A stretch of 64,000 nt of DNA from Rhodoferax_B sp049316285 (GCF_049316285.1 NZ_JBMOXA010000001.1:487316-551315), one strand, 5' to 3'; shown: positions 42,727 through 51,360, numbered from the stretch's first letter. Made by a program: numbers and translations. Notes: generated by a model not told the origin, from the sequence alone.

Positions 42727-42750
42727 GAAAACCGCCTGAAGGCGGTTTTT
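42727..42750. terminator. Rho-independent terminator (bidirectional)
   Basis: AAAACCGCC-tgaa-GGCGGTTTT followed by T ends the ArsR-type gene and the convergent PEP-CTERM gene. Confidence 0.9.
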
Positions 42751-42768
42751 CACGGACCCGTTGCGCGC

Positions 42769-43419
42769 TTAGCGTTGCGACTTGCGACGGCTTGCGGCGA
42801 GTGCAGCGAGTGCCAGGCCGACAAGTGCCACGGAGCCTGGTTCAGGAACACTGTTTCCCCGGCCGGTGAGTTGTTGAAACAGCGTGACCGAGACGGCATT
42901 GACATCAAAACCGTCGGCCGATCTGTCGTTGGCGAAGGCCGCCTTGGCGGTGGTATCCACGAGTTTCAGGCTGCTGCAACCCGACAGGCAAAGGCCGTCG
43001 AACGACAAGCTGTCGCCAAGGCCGCCGGCGAGGTTGTCCACGCTGCCGGCAAAAACGAAGAGATTGCTGGCAACGTCAAACACAAAAACGTCTGCCGATT
43101 CTGTGCCGTAGGGGCCGGGATTTGTGGTTTCGAAGAAGGTGGCTGTGCCGCCGCCAAACAAGCCAGAGAAACCGAGGGTGATAGAGCCGCCAAAACCCAG
43201 GCTGTAGAAGCCTGCGCTCGAGGCCGTGCTGGCGCTGGGGCCACCCAAGGCCGCAGAAGCGATCAGACGGTTGGCCGCAATCGCGCCGCCGCCCAGGTTT
43301 TTGCCGGTGCTATCGGCGCTGATCACCGAGTTTGCATAAACCACGGTGGCTTGCGCCGAAGAGAAAGACGCCAGAAAAACGGCGGCGACACACAGCACGC
43401 GGGCAACAGAGTTGAACAT
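42769..43419 (-). CDS. PEP-CTERM sorting domain protein
   Basis: This is a 216-residue exported protein. It has a signal peptide (MFNSVARVLCVAAVFLASF, cleaved near AQA), a Gly/Ser/Ala-rich beta body, and the classical sorting signal VPEPGSVALVGLALAALAA followed by SRRKSQR at the very C-terminus. It should be processed by the exosortase system served by the PrsT-like protein. I chose the Met at 43419; the frame extends 16 codons upstream into the promoter region. A sigma-54-type promoter lies 62-76 bases upstream. Confidence 0.9.
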   Translation of the reverse strand: MFNSVARVLCVAAVFLASFSSAQATVVYANSVISADSTGKNLGGGAIAANRLIASAALGGPSASTASSAGFYSLGFGGSITLGFSGLFGGGTATFFETTNPGPYGTESADVFVFDVASNLFVFAGSVDNLAGGLGDSLSFDGLCLSGCSSLKLVDTTAKAAFANDRSADGFDVNAVSVTLFQQLTGRGNSVPEPGSVALVGLALAALAASRRKSQR

Positions 43420-43480
43420 CTCGAAAGCTTTCTGAAGGTTGAAGGGCAATGCAACAATTTGTTGCAATCAACACGTCAAA

Positions 43481-43495
43481 GCAAAAATGGGGCCA
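43481..43495 (-). promoter_or_regulatory. Candidate sigma-54 (RpoN) promoter
   Basis: On the minus strand TGGCCCCATTTTTGCTTT shows the -24 TGG and -12 TTGC elements with exactly 10 bases between GG and GC. The predicted transcript start is about 50 bases before the ATG at 43419, the same leader length as for the first PEP-CTERM gene. Upstream (near 43556-43578) is the inverted repeat TGGTGT-N11-ACACCA. Confidence 0.7.
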
Positions 43496-43639
43496 TCAGG
43501 GTAAAACCTAGGGAAATCAACGTTGTATTGACAAGCCAACGCCATAATAGGCTCTTGGTGTAACGTAAATCGACACCACTTTTTCGTGATATTTATCACA
43601 TGTAGTATTGCTGGATTGCTCTCATTTAAGGAGCGAATT

Positions 43640-43663
43640 GCAGATGCAGATGCAGATGCAGAA
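43640..43663. repeat. Hexanucleotide repeat GCAGAT
   Basis: Three perfect GCAGAT units and a fourth diverged one lie immediately 3' of the flavoprotein stop. The copy number could vary by slippage; no coding effect is expected in the present frame. Confidence 0.6.
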
Positions 43664-43666
43664 GCT

Positions 43667-44872
43667 TCAAGCTTTCACCAAGGCTTGCCCGCAGGCAAAG
43701 CCGCTGGCCCAGGCCCACTGAAAGTTGTAGCCGCCCAGCCAGCCTGTCACGTCAACCACCTCGCCAATGAAATACAGCCCGGCTTGGTTATTGGCCTGCA
43801 TGCTTTGTTGTGACAGGGCGCGTGTGTCCACGCCGCCTAGCGTGACCTCGGCCTTTTTGTAGCCTTCGGTGCCGGTGGGTGTGAGTTCCCAGCGCGACAG
43901 GTTTTCCGCCAGTCGCGCCAACGCCTTGTCGCTGGCTTCGTTCACCGGGCGTTGCCAGTCGGGGCTTTGCTGGGCCCAGGCATCGGCCAGGCGGCCGGGC
44001 ACCAGCGAAGCGAGTTCATTGCCTATCAATTTGCGTGACCGCGACTTGGCCAGTGCCAGGGCCTCGGGCAGGTTCACTTCAGGCGCCAGGTTCAGCGCCA
44101 GCGGTGTGCCGGGCTGCCAGTAGCTCGATATCTGCAGCACCGCCGGACCCGAGAGGCCGCGGTGGGTGAACAGCAAATCCTCGTTGAACTTCATGCGCGA
44201 CTTTTTGCTCCCGGTGCTGATCTCTACTGGCAGCGCCAGGCCAGACAGTTGCGCATAGGGCGCCCAGGCCGCACCGTCAAACGTCAGTGGCACCAGGCCC
44301 GGGCGGCGTTCGATCAAGGGCAGGCCAAACTGCTGGGCGATGCGGTAGCCAAAGTCGCTGGCGCCGATCTTGGGAATGGACAAACCGCCCGTGGCCACCA
44401 CCAACTGTGGCGCGCTAATCAAACCTCGGTCGCTGTCGATTTCGTAACGGTTGTCGGCGTCTTTGAAGCGCACGGCTTTGACCGCACACGGCTGCCAACG
44501 CGTGACGCCGCCGGCGCCACACTCGGCCAGCAGCATCTGGATCAGGTCTTCGGCCGAGCGGTCGCAAAACAGCTGTCCCTTGTGTTTCTCATGGAAAGCG
44601 ATGCCGTGTTTTTGCACCAGCGCGATGAAGTCGCGCGGCGTGAAACGGCTCAAGGCGCTGCGGCAGAAGTGCACGTTGTCGCTGAGAAAGTTGGCCGGCG
44701 TGGCGTCTCGGTTGGTGAAGTTGGCGCGCCCGCCGCCGGAGATACGGATCTTCTCGGCCACCTTTTCGCTGTGGTCGATGACCAGCACCTTCAGCCCGCG
44801 CTGGCCGGCCACACTTGCGCAAAACAGACCGGCCGCGCCGGCGCCTATGATGACCACGTCAAATTGATGCAT
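43667..44872 (-). CDS. BaiN/HI0933-like NAD(P)/FAD-dependent oxidoreductase
   Basis: This is a 401-residue flavoprotein with the FAD-binding Rossmann motif VVIIGAGAAGLFCAS at residues 5-19 and ISGGGRANFTN near 44. VVATGGLSIPKIGASDFGYRI and the C-terminal TLGGVDTR with LYFIGEVVDVTGWLGGYNFQ are also present. It belongs to the HI0933/BaiN (YhiN) family of uncharacterised or bile-acid-reducing flavoenzymes. No partner enzyme is adjacent. It is complete and of normal length. Confidence 0.9.
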   Translation of the reverse strand: MHQFDVVIIGAGAAGLFCASVAGQRGLKVLVIDHSEKVAEKIRISGGGRANFTNRDATPANFLSDNVHFCRSALSRFTPRDFIALVQKHGIAFHEKHKGQLFCDRSAEDLIQMLLAECGAGGVTRWQPCAVKAVRFKDADNRYEIDSDRGLISAPQLVVATGGLSIPKIGASDFGYRIAQQFGLPLIERRPGLVPLTFDGAAWAPYAQLSGLALPVEISTGSKKSRMKFNEDLLFTHRGLSGPAVLQISSYWQPGTPLALNLAPEVNLPEALALAKSRSRKLIGNELASLVPGRLADAWAQQSPDWQRPVNEASDKALARLAENLSRWELTPTGTEGYKKAEVTLGGVDTRALSQQSMQANNQAGLYFIGEVVDVTGWLGGYNFQWAWASGFACGQALVKA

Positions 44873-44954
44873 AAATGAGCCGTTCAGGCAGGCTGCGCAA
44901 GCGAGGGAAGCTATTGAAAGAGGAGTGCGGTGAAACGAGGGCGAGAGTGTAGCG

Positions 44955-45746
44955 TCAGATCGCCGGGTAGCCGCCCGTGCCTTCCGGCCAAGGTGTCAAC
45001 ACCTCAAAGCCGGTTTCCGTCACCGCCACCATGTGCTCCCACTGGGCCGAGAGTGAATGGTCTTTGGTGACCACGGTCCAGCCGTCGTTCAGTTCCTTGG
45101 TGTCGCGTTTGCCGGCGTTGATCATGGGCTCTATGGTGAAGATCATGCCGGGCTCCAGCCGCACGCCCTGGCCGGGGCTGCCGTAGTGCAGCACTTGCAG
45201 TGTGTCGTGGTAGATCTGGCCTATGCCATGGCCACAGTATTCGCGCACGATGCTGAAACGCTCGCGGTGCGCCACGCTTTGGATGGCGTAGCCTACGTCG
45301 CCCAGCGTGGCGCCGGGCTTGACCTGGCGGATGCCGGCGCACATGGCTTCATAAGTGGTACTCACCAGGCGCTTGGCCAGCGGGCTGGGCTCGCCGACAA
45401 AATACATGCGGCTGCAGTCGCCAAACCAGCCGTCCTTGCGTATGGCGACGTCGATGTTGATGATGTCGCCGCGCTTCAAGATCTTGTCATTCGGAATGCC
45501 GTGGCATACCACGTGGTTGACCGAAGTGCACACCGTTTTCGGGAAGCCGTTGTAGCCCACGTTGGCCGGCTCGGCCTGCAACACATCGACGATGTAGCGG
45601 TTGCAAAGCTGGTCCAGGGTGTCGGTGGAGACGCCGGCCTGCACGTGTTCACCAATCATGCGCAGCACGTCCGCCGCTAGGTGGCCCGCACGGCGCGACA
45701 TGGCGACTTCGTCGGCGGTGTGCAGGGTGATGGTGCGGCTCTTCAC
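44955..45746 (-). CDS. map: Type I methionine aminopeptidase
   Basis: This enzyme removes the initiator Met from nascent proteins. The 263-residue protein has all five metal ligands: Asp99 (NIDV), Asp110 (FGDC), His173 (CGHGIG), Glu206 (TIEPM) and Glu237 (QWEHMV), and catalytic His82. The start is best placed at GTG 45746, which overlaps the TGA of the ParD-like gene (GTGA) and gives the normal N-terminus KSRTITLHTADEVAMSR. A longer ATG frame exists but runs across that gene. It is probably a second, accessory map; the usual map-rpsB context is absent. Confidence 0.92.
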   Translation of the reverse strand: MKSRTITLHTADEVAMSRRAGHLAADVLRMIGEHVQAGVSTDTLDQLCNRYIVDVLQAEPANVGYNGFPKTVCTSVNHVVCHGIPNDKILKRGDIINIDVAIRKDGWFGDCSRMYFVGEPSPLAKRLVSTTYEAMCAGIRQVKPGATLGDVGYAIQSVAHRERFSIVREYCGHGIGQIYHDTLQVLHYGSPGQGVRLEPGMIFTIEPMINAGKRDTKELNDGWTVVTKDHSLSAQWEHMVAVTETGFEVLTPWPEGTGGYPAI

Positions 45747-45967
45747 GCGCGGGCTTTCTGTGGCAACTCGGCCACCAGCGCTTCGGCGCGGATTTCGTCC
45801 TGTATCAACAGACGGCAGAGTTCGCCGTATGTCAGTTCGGGATTCAACTCGCTCATCATGCCTATACGCATCCAGTGTTCGGCTTGTGCATTGATGGAGC
45901 GGTTGAGCGCGCCGCTGGCGACACGGATGTTGTCGTGCATTGGTTCGGAGATTTTGACTAGGCCCAT
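45743..45967 (-). CDS. ParD-like family protein
   Basis: This is a 74-residue protein resembling ParD-type ribbon-helix-helix antitoxins: MGLVKISEPMHDNIRVASGALNRSINAQAEHWMRIGMM. It has no ParE toxin partner. Instead its stop codon overlaps the GTG start of map. The likely role is autoregulation of the operon by DNA binding. Upstream, two GTATAT direct repeats start exactly 22 bases apart (45978 and 46000), a plausible operator. Confidence 0.8.
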   Translation of the reverse strand: MGLVKISEPMHDNIRVASGALNRSINAQAEHWMRIGMMSELNPELTYGELCRLLIQDEIRAEALVAELPQKARA

Positions 45968-45977
45968 GGGATTTTGA

Positions 45978-46028
45978 GTATATGAAGCGTTTATGTTTTG
46001 TATATTTTAACGGCGCTGAAATCAGCGC
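45978..46028. promoter_or_regulatory. Operators in the ParD-like / LysR divergent region
   Basis: Direct repeats GTATAT at 45978 and 46000 are two helical turns apart. The perfect palindrome GCGCTGA-aa-TCAGCGC lies at 46013-46028. The AT-rich block between them probably contains the promoters. The former may serve the ParD-like protein; assignment of the palindrome is open. Confidence 0.45.
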
Positions 46029-46056
46029 GTAAATACGTTCGTTAAAACTAAGATGC

Positions 46057-47046
46057 ATGCCAAAACGGAGACAAACGAACGAGATGCTGAATTCAAGCCT
46101 GCTGCGCTGCTTTCTGGCGGTGCTGGAACACCGCACACTCACCGCAGCCGCCTCAGCGCTGTGTATCACCCAGCCGGCGTTGTCCAAGAGCATCCGGCGG
46201 CTCGAGGAGGAACTGGGCGTGCCCTTGTTCGAGCGCACGCCCGGCGGCATGGTGGTGACCTCGTATGGCATCGCGTTGGCCCATCGTGCACGGCTGATGG
46301 AGCTGGAGTCGCAGCGTGCGCATGCCGAGCTGGCGCTGCTGCGCGGCGGCGGTGTTGGCACCGTCACCATAGGCATAGGCCCGTTGTGGTCGGTGTATGG
46401 CCTGCCGGAGGTGATTGCCGAGCTGACGCAGGCGCATCCCAGCCTGCGCATCCGCGTGGTGCCGGGGGTGCTGAACACCTTGCTGCCGCAGCTGCTGCGC
46501 GGTGAACTCGACATGGTCTGCGCGGCGCTGGACTTTCCCGAGCATGAGGAGCTGGAAACCGAACACCTGATCGACAGCCACCACGTGATCCTGGCGCATG
46601 CGCGCCACCCGCTGGCGCGCGCCAAGCGTGTGACCGTCGCAGAACTCGGCGCCTGCCGATTCGTCGGGCTGCACAACGACTATGCCGTGCTGGACCGCAT
46701 GAAGCGTTATTTCGCCTTGCGCGGGCTGGGCGCACCCGGGTTTACCGCCGAGGTGGAGTCGCTGGAGCTGCTGCTGTCGCTGGTGGCGACGGGCGCCTTC
46801 GTGGCCACACAGTCCAACCAGGTGTTGTTGCGGGCCGCGCAGTTGGGCATAGAGGCGCTGCCGACCGAGGAGAGCATCTGGGCTTTTCGCGGTGGCGTGG
46901 TCAGCCGCAAGACCCACGTGCCGGTGCCGGGTGTGGCGCTGGTGCGCGAGGCCTTGCGCCGCCGGCTCACACCCGGTGATCCGGTGATGCCTGATCGGCC
47001 CTCGGTAGGCCATGGGACAGGCCCTCGCCATAACCAGCCGGAATAG
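46057..47046 (+). CDS. LysR family transcriptional regulator
   Basis: This is a 329-residue LysR protein with the DNA-binding domain AAASALCITQPALSKSIRRLEEELG near the N-terminus and a full effector domain. ATG 46084 (MLNSSLLRCF) is an equally likely start. It is followed on the same strand by two Bug-type binding proteins and an FMN oxidase, which it may control. The C-terminal ~25 residues (VMPDRPSVGHGTGPRHNQ) extend beyond the family norm. Confidence 0.87.
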   Translation: MPKRRQTNEMLNSSLLRCFLAVLEHRTLTAAASALCITQPALSKSIRRLEEELGVPLFERTPGGMVVTSYGIALAHRARLMELESQRAHAELALLRGGGVGTVTIGIGPLWSVYGLPEVIAELTQAHPSLRIRVVPGVLNTLLPQLLRGELDMVCAALDFPEHEELETEHLIDSHHVILAHARHPLARAKRVTVAELGACRFVGLHNDYAVLDRMKRYFALRGLGAPGFTAEVESLELLLSLVATGAFVATQSNQVLLRAAQLGIEALPTEESIWAFRGGVVSRKTHVPVPGVALVREALRRRLTPGDPVMPDRPSVGHGTGPRHNQPE

Positions 47047-47128
47047 CCCATGAAAAACCACCATTGGATGGCCTGCCTGGGACGCGGTAAGGTTGCGCGA
47101 AATGATTGCTACAGGAGACTACGTTCCC

Positions 47129-48031
47129 ATGCCCCCCTCCATCCAGATGCTGGTTCCCTATGTGAAAGACGGTGGCAGCGACCAGCGTGCACGCCTGATC
47201 GCCAAATACCTAGCCCGTGAGCTTGGGCGCGAAATCGAAGTTGTCAACCGCACCGGAGCGGTAACCGGCCACACGGCGATTGCCCAGGCCGCGCCCGACG
47301 GCGCCACCATAGGCCTGATCACTGGCGAAATCGGCATGATGCACTGGCATGCCGGGTTGACGGCACTCACACCCGCCGACTACACCGCCCTGGCCGTGCC
47401 GTTTGTCGAGTCCTCGGCCATCATCGTGCGCCACGATGCACCGTTTGCCGACTTGCGCGCCTTTCTAGAGCACTGCCGCAACCAGCCCGTGGTGGGCTCC
47501 GGCGGGCCGGATTTCAGCGTGTGGAAGTTCTCGCTGCTGGGTCTGCTGCGTGCGGCCGGACAGTCGATTCAGAATGTGCAGTGGATAGAAACCTATAGCG
47601 GCGAACAAGGCCTGGCCAATGTGCTGGAAGGCCGTGCGCTGGTCGCTCCCATCACCATGACCGATGCGCGCGGCCCTTTGCGTGCCGGCACCGCGCGGGC
47701 CCTGGCCAGCATGGAGGATGTGCGCCATGCCAGCTTCCCCGAGGTGCCCACGGTACAGGAGGCCGCAGGCATTCCCTGGTCGGTGGCGCACTGGCGCGGC
47801 ATTGTTGCGCCGCGCGGCCTGCCCGAGGCGCTGCGGCAAAACTACATCGAGGCCTTGCAACGGGTGTCGCGCCATGAGGACTTCCAGGCCGAGGCGCGCG
47901 CCAGCTCCTTCACCGTGCGTTGGCGTTTCGGTGACGACTTCGCCGACTACATGGCAGAAGACGACCAGCAGTTCGGCCAAGTGATCCAGTCCTTGGGCGC
48001 CAAGGCGGGCAGCACGGCCAAGCTGCTCTAG
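47129..48031 (+). CDS. Bug/TctC family substrate-binding protein without signal peptide
   Basis: This is a 300-residue tripartite-tricarboxylate-transporter receptor-like protein: IQMLVPYVKDGGSDQRARLIAKYLARELG, VVNRTGAVTGHTAIAQAAPDGATIGL, and FPEVPTVQEAAGIPW. The protein starts directly in the first beta strand with no export signal, even from the upstream in-frame TTG at 47093. GGAG precedes ATG 47129. Bug proteins normally act in the periplasm, so this one is either cytoplasmic or mis-started. Ligand unknown, probably an organic acid. Confidence 0.8.
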   Translation: MPPSIQMLVPYVKDGGSDQRARLIAKYLARELGREIEVVNRTGAVTGHTAIAQAAPDGATIGLITGEIGMMHWHAGLTALTPADYTALAVPFVESSAIIVRHDAPFADLRAFLEHCRNQPVVGSGGPDFSVWKFSLLGLLRAAGQSIQNVQWIETYSGEQGLANVLEGRALVAPITMTDARGPLRAGTARALASMEDVRHASFPEVPTVQEAAGIPWSVAHWRGIVAPRGLPEALRQNYIEALQRVSRHEDFQAEARASSFTVRWRFGDDFADYMAEDDQQFGQVIQSLGAKAGSTAKLL

Positions 48032-48083
48032 TGTGCCGCGTGCCGGCTGCACGCATCGATCAAAAACAAAGGAGACATGAGAC

Positions 48084-49064
48084 ATGAAGACAAGCTTCCA
48101 TGGCTGGAGCCGCTCGCTGCTGGGCGCCTTGGCCACCACGCTGCTGACAACAAGCGTCTGCGCCCAGGGCCTGGCGCCAGCCAAACCCTTGCGCATCATT
48201 GTGCCCATCGCTGCGGGCAGCGTGACCGATGTGGTGTTGCGCGCGGCGGCGCCGCCACTGGGCGAGGTGCTGGGCCAGCCGGTGGTGATAGACAACCGCC
48301 CCGGGGCGAGTGGCATCGTCGGGGCCGACGCCTGTGCCAAGGCCGCAGCCGATGGCAGCACCGTGTGTGCGGTCTACCACGCCACCATGTCGTTCAACCC
48401 CTTCATGTTCGACAAGTTGCCCTACGACCCGGAGAAAGACTTTGCGCCCGTGGGCCGTTTGTTCTTTGTGACCGAAGGCCTGGTGGTGCCGGCCAAGTTT
48501 GCCGTGCAAAGTGTGGCCGAACTCAAGAGCTACGCCTTGGCGCATCCGTCTGGTGTGAACCTCGGCACCTTGGGCGAAGGCTCGCTGCAGGAGTTGTTTG
48601 TGGCCTGGCTCAACCGCGAATGGGGCACCCAAATCGTCGGCGTGCCTTACAAAGGTGGCGGCCCCATCGCGACGGCGGTGACGGCCGGTGAAATCCAGAT
48701 GGCGCAGATGGGGCTGGGCAACTTCATAGGGCTGATACAGGCCGGACAGGTGCGGGCGATTGCGCTGGCCGGCGAGCGGCGCTCGCCGCAACTGCCGAAC
48801 GTGCCGACCATGCAGGAGTCCGGCCTGGGCGGTTTTCCCAGCCGTCCGTGGTGGGGTATTGCCGCACCGGCGGGCACGCCGCAGGCGACGGTCGATAGGC
48901 TGCACCAGGCTTTTGCCACGGTGTTCAAGGACCCCAAGTTCGTGCAGTTGATGGAGGCGCGTTATGTCGAACCCGCCGTCACCACACCCAAGGAGTTTGC
49001 GGCTTTCTTGAAGACCGACCGCGAGGCTGCCGGCATGCTGGTGCGCCTGTCGCGTGCGAAGTGA
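48084..49064 (+). CDS. Bug/TctC family periplasmic binding protein
   Basis: This is a 326-residue exported binding protein with a signal peptide to about residue 28 (ending SVCAQG). Then come PLRIIVPIAAGSVTDVVLR, the family motif VIDNRPGASGIVGADACAKA, and LPNVPTMQESGLGGF. Bug proteins bind carboxylates and feed TctAB-type transporters; no TctA or TctB gene is nearby. It may supply or sense the substrate of the FMN oxidase encoded next. Confidence 0.88.
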   Translation: MKTSFHGWSRSLLGALATTLLTTSVCAQGLAPAKPLRIIVPIAAGSVTDVVLRAAAPPLGEVLGQPVVIDNRPGASGIVGADACAKAAADGSTVCAVYHATMSFNPFMFDKLPYDPEKDFAPVGRLFFVTEGLVVPAKFAVQSVAELKSYALAHPSGVNLGTLGEGSLQELFVAWLNREWGTQIVGVPYKGGGPIATAVTAGEIQMAQMGLGNFIGLIQAGQVRAIALAGERRSPQLPNVPTMQESGLGGFPSRPWWGIAAPAGTPQATVDRLHQAFATVFKDPKFVQLMEARYVEPAVTTPKEFAAFLKTDREAAGMLVRLSRAK

Positions 49065-49094
49065 TACCTTCGCTGAGGCACGGGCTTGATACAC

Positions 49095-50321
49095 ATGCGA
49101 TCTTTGGCGCGAACCTATCGGCTTGACGACTTCGAAGCGCTGGCACGTCGGCAGTTGCCGCGTGCTGTCTACGAGTTTTATGCGGGTGGCGCGGAGGACG
49201 AGTCGGCCCTGCGGCGCAATCTGCACGGATTTGCTGCACTGGCGCTGGCGCCGCGGCTGCTGCAAGGTGTGGCCAGCGTGGAGACAGCGGTGCCGTTGCT
49301 GGGCGCGACAGCGCGTATGCCGGTGGTCATCGCGCCCATGGGGGCCGTGGGTTTTGGCCGGCGCGGCGGTGACCTGGATCTGGCGCGTGCGGCCGCCGCA
49401 GCGGGTGTGCCTTATGTGTTGTCCACCACGGCGACGGCCTCGATTGAAACCATTGCCAGCCAAGCCGGTGGGCGGCTGTGGTTTCAGCTGTATCCGCTGC
49501 TGCAAAAACAGCTGATGTGGCAGCTCGTCGAGCGGGCACGAGTGGCCGGTTTCGAGGCCTTGGTGCTGACGGCCGATGTGCCCGTGGGCGGCAAGCGGGA
49601 GCGCGACTTGCGCAACGACTTTTCCATGCCGTTCAAGTTCACGCCGCGCAACCTGCTGGACTTTGCATCACGGCCGCGCTGGGCCTTGGAGATGTGCTTG
49701 CGCGGGTTGCCGGTGCTGGAAAACCTCAAGGAACTGGCGCCTCCCGGCAGCGACGGGGCGGCGGTGGCCGCATCCGTGGGCGCTGGTTTCGACCCGGGTT
49801 TTGATTGGCATGGCCTGGCGCAGATTCGCCAGCGCTGGCCGGGCCAACTGGTGCTCAAAGGCGTGCTGCATGCCGCGGATGCGAGGCGTGCGGCTCAATT
49901 GGGATGCGATGCGGTGGTGGTCTCCAACCACGGCGGGCGGCAGCTCGACAGCGCTCCCGCCGCCATCGATGCGCTGCCCGGCATCGTCGCCGAAGCCGGC
50001 AGTGCCATGACGGTGCTGGTGGACGGTGGTGTGCGCCGCGGGGCTGATGTGGTGAAGGCGCTGGCGCTTGGCGCAGATGGGGTGATGCTGGGGCGGCCTG
50101 CCTTGTTTGGCGCCTGTGTTGCCGGGCAGGCGGGGGTGGAGCGGGTGCTCGACATACTGCGCGACGAATTGGAGCGCACGCTGAAGTTGTGTGGCGTGGC
50201 GCAGGCTTCGGCGATCGCCGGGGCGGACCTGCTGGCCCGGCCCGGGGTGAAGGCAGCCAAGCAGGCGTTTGGCGCCGATATCAGCCCGGCGGCAGCCCCA
50301 GAAAAGCAAACGCTTTGCTGA
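49095..50321 (+). CDS. FMN-dependent alpha-hydroxy acid oxidase/dehydrogenase
   Basis: This 408-residue TIM-barrel flavoprotein belongs to the lactate/glycolate/mandelate oxidising family: FEALARRQLPRAVYEFYAGG, APMGAVGFGRRGGDLDLARAA, LVLKGVLHAADARRA, and the active-site motif VVSNHGGRQLDSAPAAID (catalytic His and Arg), followed by VDGGVRRGADVVKALALGA and GRPALFG for FMN phosphate. ATG 49095 is chosen over a TTG three codons upstream. The 3' end overlaps the convergent amidase gene by about 41 bases. The substrate is likely a 2-hydroxy acid imported by this locus. Confidence 0.9.
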   Translation: MRSLARTYRLDDFEALARRQLPRAVYEFYAGGAEDESALRRNLHGFAALALAPRLLQGVASVETAVPLLGATARMPVVIAPMGAVGFGRRGGDLDLARAAAAAGVPYVLSTTATASIETIASQAGGRLWFQLYPLLQKQLMWQLVERARVAGFEALVLTADVPVGGKRERDLRNDFSMPFKFTPRNLLDFASRPRWALEMCLRGLPVLENLKELAPPGSDGAAVAASVGAGFDPGFDWHGLAQIRQRWPGQLVLKGVLHAADARRAAQLGCDAVVVSNHGGRQLDSAPAAIDALPGIVAEAGSAMTVLVDGGVRRGADVVKALALGADGVMLGRPALFGACVAGQAGVERVLDILRDELERTLKLCGVAQASAIAGADLLARPGVKAAKQAFGADISPAAAPEKQTLC

Positions 50322-51360
50322 GCTTGAACTGCGCCGAGGTTTCACCTGCGAAAACGTTTTTCTGATGTTCACCCAGCGCCAATCGTCTGACTTGTCCGGT
50401 GCCGGCTGAGAAGTCGAGCTTCTTCAAGTCGACCCAGAAGGTGTTGGGTGTCAAGGCTGACTCAAAGAAGTAGAGCTTGCGTTGGTGGTCGGCCACGGTG
50501 CGCCAGCGGGTGGAGGAAATATTGGGCTCGTTGGGTGTGGCAATGCCCAGCGGTACCGAGGTGTTGCGAATCACGCTGAACACGCTGGCCAGCGCGGTGT
50601 CCGGGTCGTCGAACTTGGGGATGGCGTTGATGTAGAACGACGCGCGCGCAAAGCGGTCGGCGGCGCGGTTGGTGCCGGGCAGCATGACGGTGCCGCCGAT
50701 CTGCTGCCAGTAGCTGTTGAGCGCCAACTGCTGGTCGAAGACCGGCGAATTGGTCATCACCTGGTGCTTGCGGCTGTGGTGTATCACCTGTTGGCCGTTG
50801 ATGTATTCGACGATGGCGCTGTCGCCGCTGGCGTCCGACATGGACAGGTGCAAGGTGGTCAGCCGCTGCTGGCCGGGCACGGCGTCGGTGACGATGGTGA
50901 ACGGCTCGGCGCGCAGCGCCGTCACCGCCTCTTGCACGCTGGCGAAGTTGTCGAGCACGTATTGCGCCCAGGCGGCAATCGTCAGGCCGGGCTTGGACGC
51001 CGGGCCGAATGCCGGGTATTGCGACTCCACCAGCCACAACACATTGGCGGCCAAACCGGCTTCGTTCATGCCGTCGGTGGTGGCCACGCCGTAGGCCGAG
51101 GCGATGACGCTGCCGTACTTTGATGTCCATTGGATGGAGTTGCGCCCGGCCTCGCCATTACGTGCCATGCCGCGCGGGAAGATCCACAGGTCGGTCTGTG
51201 TGTCTTCCTGCCAGTCCATGGAGCGCGCGGTGATGACCTGGTTGTCCTTGCCGAGGTAGACCGCACGGGTGCAGGCATGGACCAGGGAAGGGCCCAGCAG
51301 CGCGGCGGCCAGGATGCAGGCCACGGCCCTTGTGCGAGAACCAGTCGAACGGTTTTTCAT
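50281..51360 (-). CDS. Choloylglycine hydrolase-family Ntn amidase
   Basis: This is a 359-residue exported linear-amide C-N hydrolase. The signal peptide ends at LVHA, so cleavage exposes the catalytic N-terminal Cys30 (CTRAVYLG). The family's Arg and Asp follow in ITARSMDWQED, and ASAYGVATTDGMNEAGLAANVLWL and a later Asn/Arg pair are also present. Members include penicillin V acylase, bile-salt hydrolase and acyl-homoserine-lactone acylases; Gram-negative relatives often act on long-chain acyl-homoserine lactones. The specific substrate is not predictable. Confidence 0.87.
   Translation of the reverse strand: MKNRSTGSRTRAVACILAAALLGPSLVHACTRAVYLGKDNQVITARSMDWQEDTQTDLWIFPRGMARNGEAGRNSIQWTSKYGSVIASAYGVATTDGMNEAGLAANVLWLVESQYPAFGPASKPGLTIAAWAQYVLDNFASVQEAVTALRAEPFTIVTDAVPGQQRLTTLHLSMSDASGDSAIVEYINGQQVIHHSRKHQVMTNSPVFDQQLALNSYWQQIGGTVMLPGTNRAADRFARASFYINAIPKFDDPDTALASVFSVIRNTSVPLGIATPNEPNISSTRWRTVADHQRKLYFFESALTPNTFWVDLKKLDFSAGTGQVRRLALGEHQKNVFAGETSAQFKLSKAFAFLGLPPG

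Noticed and set aside
45747..46676. Long N-terminal extension of the map frame
   Set aside because: It crosses the ParD-like gene and the divergent promoter region; the GTG at 45746 gives the normal protein.
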